A DNA stretch of 64,000 bases from Leucobacter sp. OH1287. GTDB taxonomy: Bacteria; Actinomycetota; Actinomycetes; Actinomycetales; Microbacteriaceae. The notes beneath the pieces are model-generated. The model ran no database searches. It had not been told where the DNA came from and worked only from the letters and a program-made list of their open reading frames with translations. Position numbers and translations under genes: made by a program. The stretch is from positions 1 through 64,000 of the forward strand of contig NZ_RQYM01000003.1 in the NCBI RefSeq assembly GCF_003859945.1, written 5' to 3'. This document shows positions 42,095 through 51,296 of the stretch, one piece after another (the first letter of the stretch is position 1; each line of letters begins with the position of its first letter).

Positions 42095-44875
42095 GTGTCA
42101 GGCACTAAAAAACTCGTTATTGTTGAGTCACCGACAAAAGCGAGGACAATTAGCGGGTACCTCGGGGACGACTACGAGGTTATCGCCTCAGTCGGCCATA
42201 TTCGAGACCTTGCTGAGCCGGCAGCTCTGCCAGCAGCCATGAAACAGGGTGCGTTCGGTAAGTTCGCGGTTGATGTGGATAACGACTTTAAGCCCTACTA
42301 CCTGGTTGCTGACAACAAGAAGAAAACCGTAACTGACCTGAAGCGCGCACTGAAGAACTCTGACGAGCTGCTGCTCGCAACTGATGAGGACCGCGAGGGT
42401 GAGGCTATCGCCTGGCACCTGCTGGAGGTTTTGAAACCGCAGATCCCGGTGAAGCGGATGGTGTTTCACGAGATCACCAAGGACGCGATAGAGAACGCAA
42501 AAAACAACACCCGTGAACTAGACAGCTCACTCGTTGACGCTCAAGAGGCGAGGCGGATCCTCGACAGGCTCTACGGATACGATGTGTCACCGGTGCTGTG
42601 GCGCAAGGTTGGCCCGAAACTGTCGGCGGGCCGTGTACAGTCTGCTGCAACCAGGCTGGTTGTTGACCGCGAACGGCAGCGGATGGAGTTCACCGCTGCG
42701 GGATACTGGAGCATCACCGCGCTGTTCAGCGAGGCGTCAGCGTTCGAGGCGAAACTGCAGCGACTCAACGGTTGTCGAATCGCGCTGGGAGCAGATTTTG
42801 ACGACAGCGGTAAGCTGAACGACCGCGCACAGAAAGCGGGCGTTGAGGTTTTAACCGCAGAAAAAGCCGCCGAGATTGTGCGAGCAATCGACGATCAGGC
42901 AACGGTTAGCAACCGCGAAACCAAACCATACACCCGTCGTCCAGCAGCGCCGTTCACAACCTCAACACTGCAACAGGAAGCGTCACGCAAACTGCGTTTC
43001 AGTTCACGCCAAACCATGTCACTGGCGCAGTCACTGTACGAAAACGGTCACATCACATATATGCGAACCGACTCGCCCGCACTGTCAGGGCAGGCGATTA
43101 ACGCCGCCCGCACCCAGGCTGCCGAGCTTTATGGCAGCGACAGTGTTGCCGCTAAACCACGCATCTACAAGGGCAAATCGAAGGGTGCGCAGGAAGCTCA
43201 CGAGGCGATCCGCCCAGCAGGAGCAACCTTTGCAACACCCGAGCAGTTGCGCGGCAAACTAACCCCGGCAGAGTTCGCTCTCTACGAGCTGATTTGGAAG
43301 CGCACCGTCGCCAGCCAGATGGCGGACGCTAGCGGATCCACCGACACAATCACCATCGCAACCGTCGCGGGTCAAGACAAACTCGAGTTCGCGGCAAGCG
43401 GCACCGTTATCACCTTCCCCGGTTTTATGCTCGCCTACGAAGAGGGTCGGGACGATAAGAAGAGTGAGCAGGACAGTAACGTGCGCCTGCCACAGCTCGC
43501 CGTTGGTGCGAGACTGCGCGTGTCAGACGCAGAGGCTAAATCACACGAGACAACCCCACCAGCAAGGTACACTGAGGCGAGCCTGACCAAGCGACTGGAG
43601 GAGCTTGGAATCGGTCGCCCATCAACCTACGCCACAATTATGAGCACCATTATGGATCGCGGCTACGTTGTGAAAAAAGGTCAGGCGCTTGTGCCGAGCT
43701 GGATCGCGTTCTCGGTTGTCAGGCTGCTTGAGGAGCACTTTAGTGAGCTCGTAAACTACGACTTTACCGCCGAGATGGAGGACGATCTCGACCGGATCGC
43801 CGCAGGAGAAACCGACCGCACTCAGTGGTTGCGCGACTTCTACTTCGGCACCAGCACCCACCCGGGACTGCGCGGCGTTATCGACAACCTCGGTGAGATT
43901 GACGCGCGAGCGATTAACACGATCAAAATCTCAGACACAATCGCGCTCAGAAATGGACGCTACGGCCCCTACCTGGAGGTTGTTGACGAGCAGTGCGAGG
44001 TGGACGCTGACGGCGTTATTAAACCGCGCGCGGTGTCAATCCCGGAGGGTATCGAACCTGACGAGCTGACCCCAGAAAAGGCGGAGGAGATTGCGGGCCA
44101 GGCCCCCGCAGAGGACCGTGTCCTCGGCATCCACCCCGAGACCGGGCGTGAGATTGTTGCGAAGAACGGTCGTTTTGGCCCGTATGTTACAGAGAAGCTG
44201 CGCGACGATGAGACCCTGCCGAAGGGGCAGAAACTGCTAACCGCGTCACTGTTTAAAACAATGACACCCGAAACAGTGGACTTTGCGACCGCGATGCAGC
44301 TGCTGAGCCTGCCGCGCGTGGTTGGTCAGCACCCTGAAACCGGTGCGGATATTACCGCGCAGAACGGTCGATTTGGCCCGTACCTGAAGAGCGGAACCGA
44401 AACCAGAACCCTGCCGAACGAGGACGCCATCTTCGGGATCACGCTGGCGGAGGCGGTAGAGATTCTGGCGCAGCCAAAATACGGCGCCAGAAAAGCCTCA
44501 ACCGCGCTGCGCGAGTTCGACAATGACCCGGTCAGCGGCAAACCGATCAGGGTGAGAGACGGTCGCTTCGGGCCGTACATCACAGACGGTGAAACAAACA
44601 TCACGGTTCCGCGCGGCGTAGAGATCGAGGAGATCACCTACGAGCAGGCGGTGCAGTTGCTCGCCGACAAGCGCGCCAAGGGCCCAGCAAAACGCGGCCG
44701 CGGTGCCAAGCCGACTGCCAAAAAGACAACAGCCAAAAAGACAACCGCCAAGGCGGGGGCTAAGAAGGCGGTGGATCCGGCACGAAGCGCCGCAGCGAAA
44801 AAAGCCGCCGCAACACGCAAGGCAAACGCCGCAGCCAAGGCCTCAGCCGCAGCCGCTGCTGAGGGCGCGAACTAG
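42095..44875 (+). CDS. topA: DNA topoisomerase I
   Basis: A 926-residue type IA topoisomerase that relaxes negative supercoils. GTG 42095 with TAAGGAG 4 bases upstream is preferred over ATG-less upstream codons. It has the Toprim domain (LVIVESPTKARTISGYL; LLATDEDREGEAIAWHL), the catalytic Tyr in GHITYMRTDSPALS, and four C-terminal repeats with GRYGPYLEV, GRFGPYVTE, GRFGPYLKS and GRFGPYITD. No zinc fingers are present. A Lys/Ala/Thr-rich tail of about 65 residues ends the protein, as in other actinobacteria. The 239-base upstream spacer contains a repeated CACCATGTTG (near 41949 and 41969) and no gene I can support. Confidence 0.96.
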   Translation: MSGTKKLVIVESPTKARTISGYLGDDYEVIASVGHIRDLAEPAALPAAMKQGAFGKFAVDVDNDFKPYYLVADNKKKTVTDLKRALKNSDELLLATDEDREGEAIAWHLLEVLKPQIPVKRMVFHEITKDAIENAKNNTRELDSSLVDAQEARRILDRLYGYDVSPVLWRKVGPKLSAGRVQSAATRLVVDRERQRMEFTAAGYWSITALFSEASAFEAKLQRLNGCRIALGADFDDSGKLNDRAQKAGVEVLTAEKAAEIVRAIDDQATVSNRETKPYTRRPAAPFTTSTLQQEASRKLRFSSRQTMSLAQSLYENGHITYMRTDSPALSGQAINAARTQAAELYGSDSVAAKPRIYKGKSKGAQEAHEAIRPAGATFATPEQLRGKLTPAEFALYELIWKRTVASQMADASGSTDTITIATVAGQDKLEFAASGTVITFPGFMLAYEEGRDDKKSEQDSNVRLPQLAVGARLRVSDAEAKSHETTPPARYTEASLTKRLEELGIGRPSTYATIMSTIMDRGYVVKKGQALVPSWIAFSVVRLLEEHFSELVNYDFTAEMEDDLDRIAAGETDRTQWLRDFYFGTSTHPGLRGVIDNLGEIDARAINTIKISDTIALRNGRYGPYLEVVDEQCEVDADGVIKPRAVSIPEGIEPDELTPEKAEEIAGQAPAEDRVLGIHPETGREIVAKNGRFGPYVTEKLRDDETLPKGQKLLTASLFKTMTPETVDFATAMQLLSLPRVVGQHPETGADITAQNGRFGPYLKSGTETRTLPNEDAIFGITLAEAVEILAQPKYGARKASTALREFDNDPVSGKPIRVRDGRFGPYITDGETNITVPRGVEIEEITYEQAVQLLADKRAKGPAKRGRGAKPTAKKTTAKKTTAKAGAKKAVDPARSAAAKKAAATRKANAAAKASAAAAAEGAN

Positions 44876-44901
44876 ACCAGCGAACTGTCTAACTGCTGCG
44901 A

Positions 44902-44907
44902 TAGAAT
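44902..44907 (+). promoter_or_regulatory. -10 element of tmk (leaderless)
   Basis: TAGAAT, then 6 bases, then ATG 44914. It lies between topA and tmk, so tmk has its own promoter. Confidence 0.5.
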
Positions 44908-44913
44908 CCCAAT

Positions 44914-45576
44914 ATGTCTGACCAAAAAGCCGACACCGCAACCCGAAAAACCCGCGACCGCGGCCTGTTTATCGTGTTTGAGGGAGGCGAGGGCGCAGGC
45001 AAAACCACGCAGGCTGGGCTGCTTACCGAGTGGCTAGAGAGCCTTGGCCACACCGTTCTGCAAACCCGTGAACCCGGGGGAACAGAACTGGGGAAGGAGA
45101 TTCGCGAGCTGCTGCTGCACGGCGGGCAGGTGGATCCACGCGCCGAGACTCTGCTGTACGCAGCCGACCGCGCACAGCACATCAACACTCTCGTGAAACC
45201 CGCCCTTGACCGGGGAGAAACCGTTGTGCAGGATCGCTACATCGACTCGTCAATCGCATACCAGAGCGGGGCGAGAGGGTTTGACGCTGCCGAGATCGCG
45301 GGTTTTAGCGCCTGGGCGACCGGGGGACTGCTACCGGATTTGGTGATTCTGCACGATATTGATCCGCTCGATGGTGCCAGCAGGCGAGAGCAGCGGGGTG
45401 CGGCGGCAGACCGGCTGGAACGGGAGTCGCTGGAGTTTCACCGGCGGGTGCGCGAAACCTTCCTGCAGCGGGCCGGGCAGGATCCGCAACGGTATCTGGT
45501 GATCGACGCGATGCAAACCCGCGAGGCGATCGCCGAACAGATTCGGGAGCGCGTCACACAGCTGCTGCAGCGCTGA
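44914..45576 (+). CDS. tmk: Thymidylate kinase
   Basis: A 220-residue dTMP kinase. The P-loop is EGGEGAGKTTQAGLL, the DR motif is VVQDRYIDSSIAYQ, and the lid is ASRREQRGAAADRLERES. It phosphorylates dTMP to dTDP for DNA synthesis. In many actinobacteria holB follows; here purL is convergent instead and holB is not in the window. Confidence 0.95.
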   Translation: MSDQKADTATRKTRDRGLFIVFEGGEGAGKTTQAGLLTEWLESLGHTVLQTREPGGTELGKEIRELLLHGGQVDPRAETLLYAADRAQHINTLVKPALDRGETVVQDRYIDSSIAYQSGARGFDAAEIAGFSAWATGGLLPDLVILHDIDPLDGASRREQRGAAADRLERESLEFHRRVRETFLQRAGQDPQRYLVIDAMQTREAIAEQIRERVTQLLQR

Positions 45577-45582
45577 GCACAA

Positions 45583-45637
45583 ACAACAGCGGGCTGCCGG
45601 CTGATCTCTCAGCTTCTTCAGCTGCCCGCGCCGTTGT
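45583..45637. terminator. Imperfect bidirectional hairpin between tmk and purL
   Basis: ACAAC-A-GCGGGC (45583-45594) pairs with GCCCGC-GCC-GTTGT (45624-45637) around a long loop in the 68-bp convergent gap, with TTTT just after on the + strand. Confidence 0.5.
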
Positions 45638-45644
45638 GTTCGTT

Positions 45645-47957
45645 TTAGTCGCCGATAACCGGACCGAAGTGCTTCGGCAGGGTGCCACGGTGTGCGGCAC
45701 GCAGCTCAGCGAGCGGAATAGTGAACTCGCCCTGCACCTCCAGGTTCGCGTCCTCACCAACGCCGGTTGTTACACCGATCCGCAAAACCGGGTAGCCGCG
45801 ACCCTCGCACAGTCCACGGAACTTCACGTCCTCCTCGCGTGGCACCGCAACCAGCGCGCGCCCCTGGCTCTCAGAGAACAGCGCAGCGGTGCTGTCTACG
45901 CCGTCGCGAGACTTGATCTCGTCAAGCCAAACGCGCGCGCCGACGCCGAACCGTAGGCTGGTCTCAACAAGCGCCTGCGCGAGTCCACCCTCTGACAGGT
46001 CGATTGCGGCAGAGACGATGCCGCTCTGGGTTGCGGAGTTAAACAGCTCCGCGAGCGCCCGTTCGGTGTCAAGGTCAACGCGCGGCGGGGTGCCGCCGAG
46101 GTGGTTGTGCAGGGTCTCTGCCCAGGCGGATCCGTCAAGCTCATCAGCGGTGGTTCCGAGCAGGTAGAGATTCTCGCCCTCGTCCTGCCAGCCGGCCGGG
46201 ATGCGGCGAGCGACATCGTCGATAATGCCGAGCACACCAACAACAGGTGTCGGGTGGATCGGGGTGTCACCGGTCTGGTTGTAGAGGGACACGTTTCCAC
46301 CGGTGACAGGCACCTCCAGCGCGAGGCAGGCGTCGCTTAGACCCTCAACGGTCTGCACGAACTGCCACATCACCTCGGGGTTTTCTGGTGAACCGAAGTT
46401 GAGGCAGTCGGTGACCGCGGTTGGCACGGCGCCAGACACGGCAACGTTGCGGTACGCTTCCGCGAGCGCGAGCTGCGCGCCAGCGTAAGGGTCGAGCTGT
46501 GAGTAGCGACCGTTTGCGTCGGTTGCGATGGCAACGCCGAGTCCGCTGTTTTCATCAACACGGATCATGCCGGCGCTGTCTGGGAAGCTCAGCGCGGTAT
46601 TGCCGAGCACATAAGAGTCGTACTGGTTGGTGATCCACGAAACATCTGCCTGGTTGGGGCTTGCCGCAACACTGAGCAGCTGTTCACGCAGTTCATCACC
46701 GCTGGCTGCGCGCGGGAGTTTTGCGGCGCTGTCAGCCTGCAGCTCAGCAATCCAGGTTGGGTGTGAAACCGGGCGGTCATAGACAGGGCCGTCAACCGCG
46801 ACGGTGCGCGGGTCAACGTTCACGATCTCCTCACCGTGCCAGTTGATTACCAGGCGGCCGGTGTCGGTTACCTCACCGAGGACGCTGGTTTCAACATCCC
46901 ACTTCTTGGTGACGGCGAGGAAGTCGTCGAGTTTCTCCGGTGCGACAACCGCCATCATGCGTTCCTGTGACTCGCTCATCAGGATCTCTTCGGCGGTGAG
47001 GGACGGATCCCGCAGCAGCACACTGTCGAGCTCGATGAACATGCCACCGTCGCCGTTTGCCGCGAGCTCGCTGGTCGCGCAGGAGATGCCCGCGGCGCCG
47101 AGGTCTTGAATACCCTCAACCAGTTCTGCCTTAAACAGTTCGAGACAGCACTCGATGAGCACCTTCTCTGCGAACGGGTCACCCACCTGCACGGCTGGCC
47201 GCTTGGTTGGGCCGCCCTCGCTGAAGGTGTCGGACGCGAGAATTGAGGCACCACCGATGCCGTCGCCGCCGGTGCGGGCACCGAACAGCACAATCTTGTT
47301 GCCAACACCGCTCGCGTTTGCGAGACGCAGGTCTTCGTGGCGGAGCACACCAACGGCGAGCGCATTAACCAGCGGGTTCTGCTGGTAGACGCTGTCAAAC
47401 ACTGTCTCGCCGCCGATGTTTGGCAGACCGAGACAGTTTGCGTAGGAGCTGATGCCGGAGACAACACCGTGCACAACCCGTGCAGTGTCTGCCTCGTCGA
47501 TTGCGCCGAAACGGAGCTGATCCATTACCGCGACGGGGCGTGCACCCATTGAGATAATGTCGCGGACGATACCGCCGACACCGGTTGCTGCGCCCTGGAA
47601 TGGCTCAATGTATGAGGGGTGGTTGTGGCTTTCAACCTTGAATGTGACCGCCCAGCCCTCGCCAACGTCGATAACACCGGCGTTCTCGCCCATGCCGACG
47701 AGCAGGCGCTCGCGCATTTTGTCGTTTACCTTCTTGCCGAACTGGCGCAGGTATTTCTTGGATGACTTGTAGGAGCAGTGCTCTGACCACATCACCGAGT
47801 ACATGGCGAGCTCGCCAGAGGTTGGGCGGCGACCCAAAATCTCGCGGATCTTCTCGTATTCCGAGGTGGTCAATCCGAGCTGATGATAGGGCTGCTGCTT
47901 CTCGGGGGTTGCGATTGCGTCTGCTACTGTGTCTGGGGCTGGGATAGATGTGTTCAC
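45645..47957 (-). CDS. purL: Phosphoribosylformylglycinamidine synthase subunit PurL
   Basis: A 770-residue small-type FGAM synthase subunit, step four of purine synthesis, working with PurQ (glutaminase) and PurS. It has the AIR-synthase-like repeats, with [38 protein letters not shown] and [15 protein letters not shown]. It starts at GTG 47957 with GGAGA just upstream. In many relatives purSQL form one operon; here a membrane protein gene on the opposite strand separates purL from purQ. Confidence 0.97.
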   Translation of the reverse strand: MNTSIPAPDTVADAIATPEKQQPYHQLGLTTSEYEKIREILGRRPTSGELAMYSVMWSEHCSYKSSKKYLRQFGKKVNDKMRERLLVGMGENAGVIDVGEGWAVTFKVESHNHPSYIEPFQGAATGVGGIVRDIISMGARPVAVMDQLRFGAIDEADTARVVHGVVSGISSYANCLGLPNIGGETVFDSVYQQNPLVNALAVGVLRHEDLRLANASGVGNKIVLFGARTGGDGIGGASILASDTFSEGGPTKRPAVQVGDPFAEKVLIECCLELFKAELVEGIQDLGAAGISCATSELAANGDGGMFIELDSVLLRDPSLTAEEILMSESQERMMAVVAPEKLDDFLAVTKKWDVETSVLGEVTDTGRLVINWHGEEIVNVDPRTVAVDGPVYDRPVSHPTWIAELQADSAAKLPRAASGDELREQLLSVAASPNQADVSWITNQYDSYVLGNTALSFPDSAGMIRVDENSGLGVAIATDANGRYSQLDPYAGAQLALAEAYRNVAVSGAVPTAVTDCLNFGSPENPEVMWQFVQTVEGLSDACLALEVPVTGGNVSLYNQTGDTPIHPTPVVGVLGIIDDVARRIPAGWQDEGENLYLLGTTADELDGSAWAETLHNHLGGTPPRVDLDTERALAELFNSATQSGIVSAAIDLSEGGLAQALVETSLRFGVGARVWLDEIKSRDGVDSTAALFSESQGRALVAVPREEDVKFRGLCEGRGYPVLRIGVTTGVGEDANLEVQGEFTIPLAELRAAHRGTLPKHFGPVIGD

Positions 47958-48016
47958 AATTCTCCAATGTCGTCACAAAACTGTTATCATTCTACCGGTT
48001 TTTAAGCTGTCTAGGG

Positions 48017-48022
48017 TAGAAT
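48017..48022 (+). promoter_or_regulatory. -10 element of the membrane protein gene (leaderless)
   Basis: TAGAAT is followed by 6 bases and ATG 48029; there is no ribosome binding site. Confidence 0.5.
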
Positions 48023-48028
48023 AGATAT

Positions 48029-49135
48029 ATGAACACACATGAAAATCAAACGGCTGTTTCAGACAGTGCCGGGACCGGTTACAACGGGTCTCAGCACTAC
48101 ACCGATGGTGGCGTAACAGTTGCCCCCGCCCAGCAGAACAATAAACCAAAGCTGTCGCTGTTTATGAAGCTCAGCATTGCTCTGCTCGCTCTTTTGGCGA
48201 TTGTTGCGATCGTCATCATCTTCCTCGATTTGGGCGCGAACACGGTTGATCGCATCGTCCTAACCGGTTTTGTGTTCATCATTTTCGCCGGTTTAACCAT
48301 GCTTGATCAGCGGTTTGCTCATCAAAATTCCTGGTATCTGCCGGTTGCTCTGTTCACTAATATTTACGCGGTTGCGATCACAATTATTGTCACCTGGGTT
48401 GACTACTACACCCCGGCATTCCTGCTTGCGCTGCAGATCATGTTCATCTTCTTCATTATGCGGATCCTGCTGCTGCTTGGGCAAGCGATCAACCTCGGGC
48501 TGACGCTGCGCACGCAGCTGGTTCCGCTTATCTCTTTCTCGTCAGCGCTTGCGCTGCTGCTGTTCGGTGTGCTGGTGACCCTGCCGTTTGCGATTGAGGC
48601 GTTTGAAGACCTTGAGGTTACTGACTTCTACACCCGCTTCGTGGTTGCTTCCGCGGTGCTGGCAACGCTCGGCGTTGTTGTCTCGGTGCTGCTGCGTTTC
48701 GCGCTGCGGCCGAAGCCTGTGGATCCGTTCCCTGGATACCCCGGGGTTACCGACTACAGGGATTACGTCTACGTTAAGAATCAGGAGGCTGCTGCCGCGC
48801 AGGCTGCGAGCCAGGCTCATGTGGTGGGTCACGGCACCGCCTACCCGGTTGCTGTGGTGCCTCAGGGCTCACCCGCCCCTGCCGCTGCTGTGCAGGCAGC
48901 CCCTGCGCAGGTAGCTTCTGCACAGCCAGCATCAGCACCGGCACCAGCGCAGGCTCCGCAGGTTGCTCCCGCTCAGCCTGTCGCTCAGGCACCTGCCGCT
49001 GAGCCTGAGCGTGTGCCTTGGCCAACCCTCGCTGACGGCACACCGCTGCCGCAGCTGCCTAACGGTCTGCCAGATTTCTCTGTTCCGGGTGCGCCAGCCC
49101 CGCCAGCTAATCTGCCGCTGCCGCCGCAGGTATAG
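48029..49135 (+). CDS. Multi-pass membrane protein with Ala/Pro/Gln-rich C-terminus
   Basis: A 368-residue protein. Residues 1-45 are polar, about six membrane helices follow (residues 46-230), and residues about 250-368 form a disordered Ala-Pro-Gln-rich tail that ends with several Pro residues. The conserved-looking segment after the last helix is DPFPGYPGVTDYRDYVYVKN. I do not recognise the family. It lies between purQ and purL on the opposite strand, breaking the purine run, and shares a convergent terminator with purQ. Confidence 0.7.
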   Translation: MNTHENQTAVSDSAGTGYNGSQHYTDGGVTVAPAQQNNKPKLSLFMKLSIALLALLAIVAIVIIFLDLGANTVDRIVLTGFVFIIFAGLTMLDQRFAHQNSWYLPVALFTNIYAVAITIIVTWVDYYTPAFLLALQIMFIFFIMRILLLLGQAINLGLTLRTQLVPLISFSSALALLLFGVLVTLPFAIEAFEDLEVTDFYTRFVVASAVLATLGVVVSVLLRFALRPKPVDPFPGYPGVTDYRDYVYVKNQEAAAAQAASQAHVVGHGTAYPVAVVPQGSPAPAAAVQAAPAQVASAQPASAPAPAQAPQVAPAQPVAQAPAAEPERVPWPTLADGTPLPQLPNGLPDFSVPGAPAPPANLPLPPQV

Positions 49136-49149
49136 CGTTAACATCCCAT

Positions 49150-49197
49150 AAAAAGTTTGGGGGTCGCGGTTCCAAGAACCACGACCCCCAAACTTTT
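49150..49197. terminator. Strong bidirectional terminator
   Basis: A long hairpin, AAAAGTTTGGGGGTCG... with its mirror ...CGACCCCCAAACTTTTT, has one internal mismatch and a 2-4 base loop. A- and T-runs on both sides serve the convergent membrane protein and purQ genes. Confidence 0.95.
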
Positions 49198-49206
49198 TGT
49201 TTCTAG

Positions 49207-49908
49207 CTACTGGTTGGCTTTCACAAAACCGGTGACAGCGCTCTCAAACATGCGCAAACCGTCGAGACCGGAGCGCATCCGCTCCGCAGTGTTTGGACCA
49301 AACCCTGGCTCAACCGCGTGCTCCGGGTGAGGCATCAGGCCAACAACGTTGCCTGCCTCGTTGGTGATCCCGGCAATATCGTTGAGTGAACCGTTCGGGT
49401 TAACATCCTGGTAGCGGAACACAACCAGACCCTCACCCTCGATCCGCTTGAGTGTTTCTTCGTTGGCGATGTAGCCACCGTCAGCGTTCTTCAGCGGGAT
49501 AAGAATCTCCTCGCCCTGCGCAAACTGGTTTGTCCAGGCGGTTTGATTGTTTTCGACGATGAGTTTCTGATCCCGTCGAATAAACTGCTGGTGGGCGTTG
49601 CGGATAAGACCGCCCGGGAGCAGGTGAGACTCAACAAGGATCTGGAACCCGTTACAGATACCGAGCACGGGCAGACCCTTACCGGCCGCTACAACAACCT
49701 CGGTCATAATCGGTGCGATTGCCGCGATTGCTCCGGGACGAAGATAGTCGCCGTAGCTGAATCCACCCGGCAAAACAACGGCGTCTACGCCCTGCAGGTC
49801 ATGGTCGCCGTGCCACAGTGGCACAGCGGTTGCGCCAGCGCGAACGATTGCGCGTTGCGCGTCACGGTCGTCGAGCGAACCGGGGAAGGTGACAACTCCG
49901 ACGCGCAT
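49207..49908 (-). CDS. purQ: Phosphoribosylformylglycinamidine synthase subunit PurQ
   Basis: A 233-residue class I glutamine amidotransferase that feeds ammonia to PurL. The nucleophile Cys is in [14 protein letters not shown], and His and Glu are in [11 protein letters not shown]. It shares one base with the stop/start junction of purS, so translation is coupled. The start ATG is at 49908. Confidence 0.97.
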   Translation of the reverse strand: MRVGVVTFPGSLDDRDAQRAIVRAGATAVPLWHGDHDLQGVDAVVLPGGFSYGDYLRPGAIAAIAPIMTEVVVAAGKGLPVLGICNGFQILVESHLLPGGLIRNAHQQFIRRDQKLIVENNQTAWTNQFAQGEEILIPLKNADGGYIANEETLKRIEGEGLVVFRYQDVNPNGSLNDIAGITNEAGNVVGLMPHPEHAVEPGFGPNTAERMRSGLDGLRMFESAVTGFVKANQ

Positions 49909-50159
49909 TACTCTGCTACCTCAGCAACCGATACAACATCCTCAATCACCTGGTTTGACAGCACCTCATCGGCGATTTTGCGTGCCTGCTCAATAACCTC
50001 CGGGGTTACCTCACCGTCATAGTGCAGTTCAAAACGCTTACCGACCCGCACATCGTGGAACTGGGCATTGCCGCCACGCGCTAACGCACCGGAAATCGCC
50101 TTCCCCTGCGGGTCCAAAAGCTCAGCTTTCGGCATTACCTCAACAACGATTTTTGCCAC
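49908..50159 (-). CDS. purS: Phosphoribosylformylglycinamidine synthase subunit PurS
   Basis: An 83-residue PurS, normal size, starting at GTG 50159 after AAGGAG. It has [20 protein letters not shown] and the [13 protein letters not shown] strand. The dimer bridges PurL and PurQ. It overlaps purQ by one base; purC lies 98 bp upstream on the same strand. Confidence 0.96.
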   Translation of the reverse strand: MAKIVVEVMPKAELLDPQGKAISGALARGGNAQFHDVRVGKRFELHYDGEVTPEVIEQARKIADEVLSNQVIEDVVSVAEVAE

Positions 50160-50257
50160 AGTCTACTCCTTAAAGACTCTGTGTTCGATACGGTTTTATT
50201 TTACATTGTCAGCTTCGCAGTTAAACCCCTTAAAAACAAAGCTGTCTGGTCGATGTT

Positions 50258-51154
50258 CTATACTGTTTCGCCGGTGAGCAGGTTAAACAGCTCCTGATAG
50301 CGCTCCCGAGTCAGCTCCACAATCTCGGCGGGCAGCTCCGGCGGTGTGCCCTTGCGATCCCAGTTCGCAAGCAGCCAGTTACGCACAATCTGTTTATCAA
50401 AGCTTGCCAGGCGGGCGGATCCGCTCTCGCTCTCATAGGTGGTTTTATCCCAGTAACGGCTTGAGTCGCTGGTTAGAACCTCGTCCGCGATGGTTAGAAC
50501 TCCGTCCTCATCAACACCGAACTCGAACTTGGTGTCGGCGAGGATAACACCGCGCTCAGCCGCAATCTCGCGAGCGGCGGTGAAGATCTTGAGCGAGCGC
50601 TGTTTCAGGGCGGCAGCGTGATCCGCGCCAACCAGCTCAACAACCTGTTGATAGGTGATGTTTTCGTCATGTTCACCCTGCGGCGCCTTATACGCGGGGG
50701 TGAAAATCGGGGTTTCAAGCAGGTCGCCATCGCTCAGACCAGCGGGCAGCTGGATCCCGCACACCGCCCCGGTCTCACGGTATTCGGCATACCCAGACCC
50801 GGTGATTGCCCCGCGCACAACACACTCAACCGGCAGCATCGTCAGTTTTTTAACGACGACGGCGCGGTCGCTAACCTCTGCGGGTGGATCCACATCGGTG
50901 AGGTGATTTGGCATGTCGATGCGCTTAAACCACCATTTTGAGAGCTCGGTTAAAAGCGACCCTTTGCCCGGAATCTCGGGCTCAAGCAGGTGATCGAAGG
51001 CGCTAACCCTGTTGCTCGCAACAAGCAACAGGGTGCTCGCCTCGGCAACGGACTGGCCCGCGGGGGTGTAGAGGTCGCGAACTTTGCCGGACGCGAGGTG
51101 TGACCAACCGGGCAGCTGCGGGGTTTCGCTAGAAGCTGTGCTTAGACTATTCAC
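50258..51154 (-). CDS. purC: Phosphoribosylaminoimidazole-succinocarboxamide synthase
   Basis: A 298-residue SAICAR synthase, joining aspartate to CAIR with ATP. It has SGKVRDLY, LLVASNRVSAFDHLL, VECVVRGAITGSGYAEYRE and LADTKFEFGVDEDG. It starts at GTG 51154; AAGGG touches the codon, while CAAAAT lies 6 bases upstream, so a leaderless start is likely. It heads the purC-purS-purQ run. Confidence 0.96.
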   Translation of the reverse strand: MNSLSTASSETPQLPGWSHLASGKVRDLYTPAGQSVAEASTLLLVASNRVSAFDHLLEPEIPGKGSLLTELSKWWFKRIDMPNHLTDVDPPAEVSDRAVVVKKLTMLPVECVVRGAITGSGYAEYRETGAVCGIQLPAGLSDGDLLETPIFTPAYKAPQGEHDENITYQQVVELVGADHAAALKQRSLKIFTAAREIAAERGVILADTKFEFGVDEDGVLTIADEVLTSDSSRYWDKTTYESESGSARLASFDKQIVRNWLLANWDRKGTPPELPAEIVELTRERYQELFNLLTGETV

Positions 51155-51296
51155 CCTTCTATTTTGCCAGTTTTGCTGGTTTTGTGCTGGCGTCTGCGTG
51201 ACTTTTTGCTGAGTCTATTCGGTTTTTGCTGATTGCGGTACACGCGAGCGGTTTTGTATCACTAAAATTAGAAATAACTGCTTGTTGGAGGTGTAA

